Of a stretch of 9,534 nucleotides of DNA, positions 5,568 through 9,534 are shown one piece after another (within the stretch, counting starts at the first letter, position 1; the number at the start of each line of letters is the position of its first letter). Origin of the DNA: Burkholderiales bacterium (GTDB lineage: Bacteria; Pseudomonadota; Gammaproteobacteria; Burkholderiales; SG8-41); assembly GCA_005800795.1 (NCBI GenBank), contig SYEN01000555.1, forward strand, positions 1 to 9,534, given 5' to 3'. The notes beneath the pieces are model-generated. The model worked only from the letters and a program-made list of their open reading frames with translations. It ran no database searches and was not told where the DNA came from. The position numbers were made by a program, and so were the translations under genes.

Positions 5568-6809
5568 ATGAGCAAATTATTTTACGGCTGGCGCGTGGTC
5601 GGCGCGGGCGGTGCTTTGCAATTTTTGCAAAGCGTGCTGCTGAATTCGGCGTTTGGCATTTACGTGGCGGTGCTGGTCGAGGAACGCGGCTGGAGCAAAA
5701 CCGCGCTGTCGGGTGTCGCCGCACTGAAATCCACTGAAGTCGCGTTGCTCGGCCCGGTGTTGGGCTGGCTGGTGGATCGCTTCGGCTCGCAAGGCATGGT
5801 GCGTTTGGGCGTGGTGTTGTTCGGGATCGGCTTTATGCTGTTAAGCCAGATCGACACGCTGCTGGGGTTCTACGGTGCCTTCCTCGTAATCGCCCTGGGT
5901 TCCAGCATGTTCAGCAATATGCTGGTGAGCGTGGCGATCATCCAATGGTTCGAGAAGCACCGCACACGTGCGTTGTCGGCCTTGCAGTTTGGCGGCGCGA
6001 TTGGCGGCCTGTTCGTGTTCATCGTGGCGTGGGCGATGCAGATGTGGGGCTGGCGCGCGACGGCTTTGGGCTCGGGCGTGATCTCCATCGTGCTGGGTTG
6101 GCCACTCGCCAGCATGATCCGCAGCCGGCCGTCGGACGTGGGCGAAACCGTCGATGGTTTGCCCCCAGCGCCCAAGGTTAGCGGCCAGGCCAACGCGCCC
6201 GTTAGCGGCCCGTCGTTTACCGCCCGCCAAGCGTTGCGCACCAGCACCTTCTGGTTGCTCTCGCTGGGCCATGCGTGCTCGCTGTTGGTGGTGATGGCGA
6301 TCAACGTGCATGCCATTACCCATATGAAAGAAGGGCTGGGCTACTCGCTGGCGCAGGCGTCGATGCTGTTTGTGCTGGTAACGCTGGGGCAATTCTTCGG
6401 CGTGATGCTGGGCTGGCTGATCGGTGAAAAATTCGTCAAGCGCAAAGTGGCTGCCGCCTGCATGTTGATGCATGCGGGTGGCATGTTGCTGGTGACCTAT
6501 GCGCCGGGCGCCGTGATCCTCGCATTTGCCCTGCTGCTGCACGGCGTGGCCTGGGGCTTGCGCGGACCGTACATGCAGGCGATACGCGCGGATTACTTCG
6601 GCCGCCGTTCCATCGGCGTGATCCTTGGCCTGTCGACCATGGTCACGGTAATCGGGAATATCGTGGGCCCGATGCTGGCGGGCATGTTCGCCGACTGGCG
6701 AGGCGACTATCAGGCGGGCTTCACTGTGCTGGCGGTGCTGGCTGCCGTAGGGTCGCTGTTTTTTCTGATGGCTAAGCCACCGCCTGCGCCGGAAACCCTC
6801 AAAGTCTAA
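5568..6809 (+). CDS. MFS transporter, monocarboxylate/oxalate-formate-like
   Basis: A 413-residue inner-membrane carrier of the usual MFS length, with about 12 hydrophobic helices and a polar central loop (about 185-223, RSRPSDVGETVDG onward). It opens with FYGWRVVGAGG, typical of MFS_1 proteins of the monocarboxylate and oxalate/formate type. Motif A in the loop between helices 2 and 3 is GWLVDRFG (66-73). In the C-terminal half RADYFGRRSIGVILG (about 342-356) matches a motif common in this subgroup. The substrate cannot be read from the sequence; a small organic acid is likely. It converges on a Bug-type receptor gene 35 bp away, a neighbour often seen around organic-acid uptake genes in Burkholderiales, though Bug proteins normally work with TctA/TctB and not with MFS carriers. 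Confidence 0.88.
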   Translation: MSKLFYGWRVVGAGGALQFLQSVLLNSAFGIYVAVLVEERGWSKTALSGVAALKSTEVALLGPVLGWLVDRFGSQGMVRLGVVLFGIGFMLLSQIDTLLGFYGAFLVIALGSSMFSNMLVSVAIIQWFEKHRTRALSALQFGGAIGGLFVFIVAWAMQMWGWRATALGSGVISIVLGWPLASMIRSRPSDVGETVDGLPPAPKVSGQANAPVSGPSFTARQALRTSTFWLLSLGHACSLLVVMAINVHAITHMKEGLGYSLAQASMLFVLVTLGQFFGVMLGWLIGEKFVKRKVAAACMLMHAGGMLLVTYAPGAVILAFALLLHGVAWGLRGPYMQAIRADYFGRRSIGVILGLSTMVTVIGNIVGPMLAGMFADWRGDYQAGFTVLAVLAAVGSLFFLMAKPPPAPETLKV

Positions 6810-6844
6810 TGGAATATATAAGTATTTGATTTTATTGATATTTT
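6810..6844. other. AT-rich gap between convergent MFS and Bug genes
   Basis: This short, strongly AT-rich spacer contains T-runs on the plus strand (TTTTTT near 6840-6845). No GC-rich stem was found before the T-run on either strand, so it cannot be called an intrinsic terminator. Transcription from both sides must end here or run antisense into the facing gene. Confidence 0.4.
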
Positions 6845-7819
6845 TTACTGTAATTTGACACCGGTTTCTTTTATGAGCTTGGCCCAGCGGGTGATTTCAA
6901 AGTCCAGATACTTGGTTAAAGCTTCCGGCGGCCCGCCCAGCGGGGCTACGCCCAGCGTCTGAAAACGCTCGCGCACATCGGCCGTTTGCAGCATGCGGTT
7001 GATTTCGGCGTTGAGCTTGGCGACGATCGGGCGCGGCGTGCGCGACGGCACAAACACGTTGTACCAGGCGATCACCTCAAAGCCCGGCACGCCCGACTCA
7101 GCGATGGTGGGAATGTCCGGCGCGATGTCCGCGCGCTTGATGCTGCTCACCGACAGCGCGCGCATTTTGCCGCTGCGCGCGTGCGGCAACACGCCGGTGA
7201 TGACATTGAACACGCCTTGCGCCTCGCCGCCCATTACTGCGGTAACCGCGGGGTTGCCACCTTTATATGGGACGTGCAGCAGTTCGATACCGCTCATGTG
7301 GCGAAACATTTCCATGGTGAGATGCGCCGAGGTGCCCGCACCGGACGAGGCGAAGGCGAGTTTGCCCGGTTGCGCTTTCGCCAAAGTGATCAAATCACGG
7401 GTGGTTTTCGCCGGCAGCCCCGGATGCACGCCGAGCAGATAGGGCATCTGTGCCAGCAGCATCACCGGCGCAAGATCGGTCACCGGATTGAACGGCAACT
7501 TGTAGAGCGATACATTGATGGCGATGCCGCCGGAGGTGGTAAGAATCGTGTACCCATCGGCAGGTGCGCGCACCACCAGATCGATGCCGATGGTCGAACC
7601 CGCGCCGGGCCGGTTATCGATAATCACCGGCTGGCCCCAGGTTTCGTGAAATTTCTGCGATAACACGCGGCCTACCAGATCATTCGAGCCGCCCGGCGTG
7701 AACGGCACGACGATGCGGATGGGCTTGCTGGGGTAGTTGTCGGGGCTGGCGGCGGCGAAGGCCACATTGGCAACGCACGTGGTCGCCATGACACCGACCA
7801 TGCGGCGAGCGACTTTCAT
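6845..7819 (-). CDS. Bug-family (TctC-type) periplasmic solute-binding receptor
   Basis: Bug receptors bind carboxylates and related small molecules in the periplasm for tripartite tricarboxylate (TTT) transport. From ATG 7819 the protein has 324 residues, the usual family size. It starts with a signal peptide MKVARRMVGVMATTCVANVAF and a cleavage near AFA/AAS. It then shows YPSKPIRIVVPFTPGGSNDLVGR, the family's N-terminal strand and ligand loop, IDNRPGAGSTIG, GAGTSAHLTMEMF, VPYKGGNPAVTAVMGGEAQ and a C-terminal lobe ending in WAKLIKETGVKLQ. An upstream ATG at 7852 would add 11 residues (MSYITLAIDFN) before the basic region. The candidate promoter would start transcription near 7849, so I prefer 7819. 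No tctA or tctB is in view, which is common because Bug genes are often orphans. The ligand is not predictable. Confidence 0.92.
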   Translation of the reverse strand: MKVARRMVGVMATTCVANVAFAAASPDNYPSKPIRIVVPFTPGGSNDLVGRVLSQKFHETWGQPVIIDNRPGAGSTIGIDLVVRAPADGYTILTTSGGIAINVSLYKLPFNPVTDLAPVMLLAQMPYLLGVHPGLPAKTTRDLITLAKAQPGKLAFASSGAGTSAHLTMEMFRHMSGIELLHVPYKGGNPAVTAVMGGEAQGVFNVITGVLPHARSGKMRALSVSSIKRADIAPDIPTIAESGVPGFEVIAWYNVFVPSRTPRPIVAKLNAEINRMLQTADVRERFQTLGVAPLGGPPEALTKYLDFEITRWAKLIKETGVKLQ

Positions 7820-7855
7820 GTTGAAGTCAATAGCAAGAGTAATGTAACTCATTGT

Positions 7856-7884
7856 TTTATAGTGATATTATTTGGGTATGTTAC
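7856..7884 (-). promoter_or_regulatory. Candidate promoter of the Bug receptor gene
   Basis: The minus strand has TATAAA (7856-7861) and, 17 bp upstream, GTAACA (7879-7884, four of six matches to the -35 consensus). Transcription would start near 7849, leaving about a 30-nt leader before ATG 7819 and making the upstream ATG at 7852 unusable. No clear Shine-Dalgarno was seen before 7819. Confidence 0.4.
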
Positions 7885-7947
7885 TGGCTGGTTTCTCGGC
7901 GGCGAAGTAGCATCCAGACTATCAATCTGAAGGTAACCTCCGGCAAG

Positions 7948-7966
7948 CACATTGTACGTGAATGTG
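7948..7966. promoter_or_regulatory. CACATT-N7-AATGTG dyad, candidate operator
   Basis: A perfect 6-bp inverted repeat around GTACGTG, about 85 bp upstream of the Bug promoter -10 and about 150 bp upstream of the lipoprotein start. Its ACATT/AATGT half-sites resemble those of the dyad at 5445-5463, but the spacing is 7 against 5, so a common regulator is only a possibility. Confidence 0.25.
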
Positions 7967-8101
7967 ATTGTGACGCACGGCATTGCGCGCGGCTGGCTCG
8001 GGTTTGAGCAGATGGGTATGATAGATAAATTCCCGCGCTCGGCACGGTTGGTGTGCCGCCGGACTCGATAGCCCTTGTTCAGTGGTTTCGCCATTTCGGC
8101 C

Positions 8102-8107
8102 GAGGAG
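8102..8107 (+). promoter_or_regulatory. Ribosome binding site of the lipoprotein gene
   Basis: GAGGAG lies 6 nt before the ATG at 8114. It decides the start: the longer frame from 8075 has no such site and would bury the lipoprotein signal behind 13 extra residues. Confidence 0.75.
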
Positions 8108-8113
8108 TCATTG

Positions 8114-9418
8114 ATGTTGATACGAATTCAGTGTTTGGCGATTGCCTTGCTGTCGGCTTTACTATCGGTGACATTGTCGTCCTGCGGCGGTGGGTCATCT
8201 GGAAGCGGGGCATCCGTGGGTATAGCAGGGACGAGCACCATCAGTGGCGTTGCGGCCACAGGTGCCGCGTTGGGCAACGCAGCCATTCAGATCAGAGATG
8301 TTAACGGCGCCACGGTATCCACCACCTCGGCGGCCGATGGCAGCTATACGCTGGATGTGACAACCTTGACGGCGCCATTGGTGCTTACGGCGACGACGCA
8401 GTTGGGTGACGCCATGCTCAGACTGGTTTCCTTGCTGGCCGTAAAACCGCCGTCGGGCACAATAGGCACTGCCAATTTAACGCCGCTGACGCACGCCTTG
8501 GCCGCACTGGTCGCTCCTTCCGGTAATCCAACTGATCTGGAAACCCCCGCCGTGCTCAGAGCTGCGGCTACGCAAGCCCGAATAGACGAAGCCGCCGCGC
8601 GGATCAGAATCGTGGTGGAAAATCTGTTGCGGGATGCGGGCGTGGAGCCAGCCGGATTTGATCCCGTGTCTACTGTGTTTGCTGCCAATCGTGCAGGAGT
8701 AGACCGGGTGCTTGAACTGGTGCGGGTGGACGTCAACGGACAGGGTGTTACGTTCACCAACCCGGTGGCCCCGGATGATGGAAACGGCTCTGCGTCGGTG
8801 CGGTTGTCAGCCACGACTGCGCCAGGGCGCTTGCCTGCGCCGCCATCGGGTACCGCCTTGGGACAACTGGATCACTTCGCAACACTGGCAGAAGCCTGTC
8901 TCAAGGATCCGCCGGCCGTGCGTGCGCCGACGCGTGACGCTAATGGCTTGGCCACCAGCCTGAGCGCGGCGTGCAACGCAGTGCCTTTCAGTGCGAACTA
9001 CAAGTCCGGTGGATTTACCCGACTTCAACGCTACGGCGGCTTGTTCGTCAATGGCAACTTTACTGGTGCGATCTTTTCGAAACCCGAGATGGAGGTTACC
9101 AGTGCAGATGGTTCGGTGGAGTTTCGGATGGCGTTCAAGACGGCAGCTGGAGTAGGTGGTGTGATAAGTGACATTGCGCGCAAGACCAACCCGCCAGGCA
9201 AGCTGTATCAATGGGAAATTGATGGCAACCAGCGCGACTATGATTCAAACGTGCATGCCAAGCTCGATAATCTTTTTCAGCTGAATCCGAATAACACGCA
9301 GGAATCTAGCAAGAGCCACTATCGTGTCGCGCTGAGCCTGTTTTTCAATCCGCGCGATAACGGTGGCAAGAATGTTCAGGCTGTTCGCATTAAGGGGCCG
9401 CCCATTAGACGGTCGTAA
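8114..9418 (+). CDS. Lipoprotein with carboxypeptidase-regulatory-like domain; 3' end probably altered
   Basis: The 434-residue protein starts with MLIRIQCLAIALLSALLSVT and a lipobox LSSC (Cys24), then a Gly/Ser linker, so it is likely an outer-membrane or inner-membrane lipoprotein. Residues about 41-94 (SGVAATGAALGNAAIQIRD, then TSAADGSYTLDV) look like the carboxypeptidase-regulatory/transthyretin-like beta domain common in exported proteins. Residues about 118-205 are helical (LTPLTHALAALVAP; ARIDEAAARIRIVVENLLRDAG). The rest (about 245-425) looks beta-rich and has Cys pairs near EACLKDPP and SAACNAV. I do not know its function. The last residues, AVRIKGPPIRRS, end abruptly. In proteins of this style I would expect a 'VRVxGPGLP' stretch to continue. 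The final codons overlap, in antisense, a start region resembling another gene, so the natural C-terminus may be missing. Confidence 0.8.
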   Translation: MLIRIQCLAIALLSALLSVTLSSCGGGSSGSGASVGIAGTSTISGVAATGAALGNAAIQIRDVNGATVSTTSAADGSYTLDVTTLTAPLVLTATTQLGDAMLRLVSLLAVKPPSGTIGTANLTPLTHALAALVAPSGNPTDLETPAVLRAAATQARIDEAAARIRIVVENLLRDAGVEPAGFDPVSTVFAANRAGVDRVLELVRVDVNGQGVTFTNPVAPDDGNGSASVRLSATTAPGRLPAPPSGTALGQLDHFATLAEACLKDPPAVRAPTRDANGLATSLSAACNAVPFSANYKSGGFTRLQRYGGLFVNGNFTGAIFSKPEMEVTSADGSVEFRMAFKTAAGVGGVISDIARKTNPPGKLYQWEIDGNQRDYDSNVHAKLDNLFQLNPNNTQESSKSHYRVALSLFFNPRDNGGKNVQAVRIKGPPIRRS

Positions 9419-9429
9419 TCAAGAGACAT
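9376..9429 (-). pseudogene. Truncated gene start resembling the N-terminus of MaoC-family dehydratase
   Basis: On the minus strand an ATG at 9429 follows GGAAGG with 8-nt spacing. It encodes MSLDYDRLMGGPLMRTA, then a stop. The first nine residues resemble the start of MaoC-type (enoyl-CoA hydratase-like) dehydratases, which often begin M-x-x-D-Y-D-x-L-M and continue with a conserved P-x-V-x-Q-x-Y-T stretch that is absent here. The likeness fades after Met9-Gly10, at the same place (about 9394-9400, GGGGCCG) where the facing lipoprotein stops looking natural. I infer that the junction removed the 3' ends of two convergent genes. Only about ten residues support the family name, so a chance match is possible. 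A second reading is a real 17-codon peptide. Confidence 0.45.
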
Positions 9430-9437
9430 GAGTTCAC

Positions 9438-9443
9438 CCTTCC
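9438..9443 (-). promoter_or_regulatory. Ribosome binding site before the truncated minus-strand gene
   Basis: The minus strand reads GGAAGG, 8 nt before ATG 9429. A Shine-Dalgarno this good in front of a 17-codon frame supports the view that a longer gene once began here. Confidence 0.5.
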
Positions 9444-9469
9444 ACTGATTTTGTGGTTGTTTCTTTTCT

Positions 9470-9492
9470 GCAGAACCGTTTTTCAGTTCTGC
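9470..9492. repeat. Inverted repeat GCAGAAC-N9-GTTCTGC
   Basis: Perfect 7-bp arms around a T-rich 9-bp centre (CGTTTTTCA). No T-run follows the stem on either strand, so a terminator is unlikely. It lies 41 bp upstream of the truncated minus-strand start and could be an operator for that gene. The rest of 9430-9534 shows nothing else. Confidence 0.4.
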
Positions 9493-9534
9493 CCCTGCTA
9501 CTACAGTGCCGTGCCGCCGGTCTCACCGCACCCG

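Larger units (their letters stand above)
7862..8113. other. Intergenic region between divergent Bug and lipoprotein genes
   Basis: About 250 bp with no convincing gene. Visible elements are the Bug promoter at its left end, a dyad CACATT-N7-AATGTG (7948-7966), a 6-bp hairpin CGGCAC-N7-GTGCCG (8040-8045 with 8053-8058), and the lipoprotein Shine-Dalgarno. A weak pair, TTGAGC (8004-8009) and TAAATT (8026-8031), or TATGAT at 8017-8022, could serve as the lipoprotein promoter. Neither is strong. Confidence 0.4.

Noticed and set aside
6820..6846. T-rich stretch as an intrinsic terminator of the MFS gene
   Set aside because: No stable GC-rich stem precedes the T-run.
7849..8094. Minus-strand frame of 81 codons between the Bug and lipoprotein genes
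   Set aside because: It has no ribosome binding site, no motif and no plausible composition, and it overlaps the Bug promoter region.
9409..9534. Plus-strand frame open from after a TAG to the window end, with a hydrophobic stretch (LPLILWLFLFC)
   Set aside because: It has no ATG or ribosome binding site, and 40 open codons can occur by chance.

Overview
The window looks like chromosomal DNA of a Gram-negative betaproteobacterium, probably Burkholderiales or a relative. This is an inference from a Bug/TctC-type tripartite-tricarboxylate receptor, an ArnT-like lipid-linked sugar transferase with its small SMR-like partner, a GC content that looks like the upper 50s by eye, and the styles of lipoprotein and signal peptide. 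No rRNA, tRNA, CRISPR array, insertion sequence or phage gene was seen.

Layout. (1) Bases 1-1873, minus strand: an ArnT/GT83-like membrane glycosyltransferase followed 13 bp later by the first 70 codons of an SMR/EamA-like small membrane protein that runs off the left edge. A TATAAT box at 1942-1947 probably starts this operon. (2) Bases 1961-4159: a selenium-use pair. mnmH/selU (tRNA 2-selenouridine synthase, minus) and selD (selenophosphate synthetase, plus) diverge from only 21 bp. selD is itself a selenoprotein: its reading frame starts at 3101 and contains an in-frame UGA (3161-3163) exactly at the catalytic Cys/Sec position, with a bacterial SECIS-like hairpin just downstream. Simple ORF calling would cut off its first 28 codons. 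(3) Bases 4184-5409: two exported proteins of unknown function that converge. One is a Cys-rich protein. The other is a small protein made of six 11-residue 'VKVQxVxxFPD' repeats. (4) Bases 5410-5567: a 158-bp divergent control region with several dyad symmetries. (5) Bases 5568-7819: an MFS transporter converging on a Bug-type periplasmic solute receptor. (6) Bases 8114-9418: a lipoprotein with a carboxypeptidase-regulatory-like (Ig/TTR-like) domain. (7) At the right edge, antisense to the last codons of the lipoprotein, lies a strong ribosome binding site and a start codon followed by residues that resemble the N-terminus of MaoC-family dehydratases. The frame dies after 17 codons. This looks like a deletion, rearrangement or assembly junction that cut two convergent genes.

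How the genes work together. SelD makes selenophosphate, which MnmH uses to convert 2-thiouridine to 2-selenouridine at the tRNA wobble position. Selenophosphate is also the selenium donor for selenocysteine. Because SelD here needs selenocysteine for its own synthesis, the genome must also encode SelA, SelB and tRNA-Sec elsewhere. The glycosyltransferase and SMR-like protein suggest polyprenyl-phosphate-sugar modification of an envelope glycan such as lipid A. The MFS and Bug proteins suggest uptake of a small carboxylate or aromatic acid. No single new multi-gene system could be demonstrated. The best leads are the UGA-containing selD, the FPD-repeat protein with its operator-like dyad, and the right-edge gene junction.
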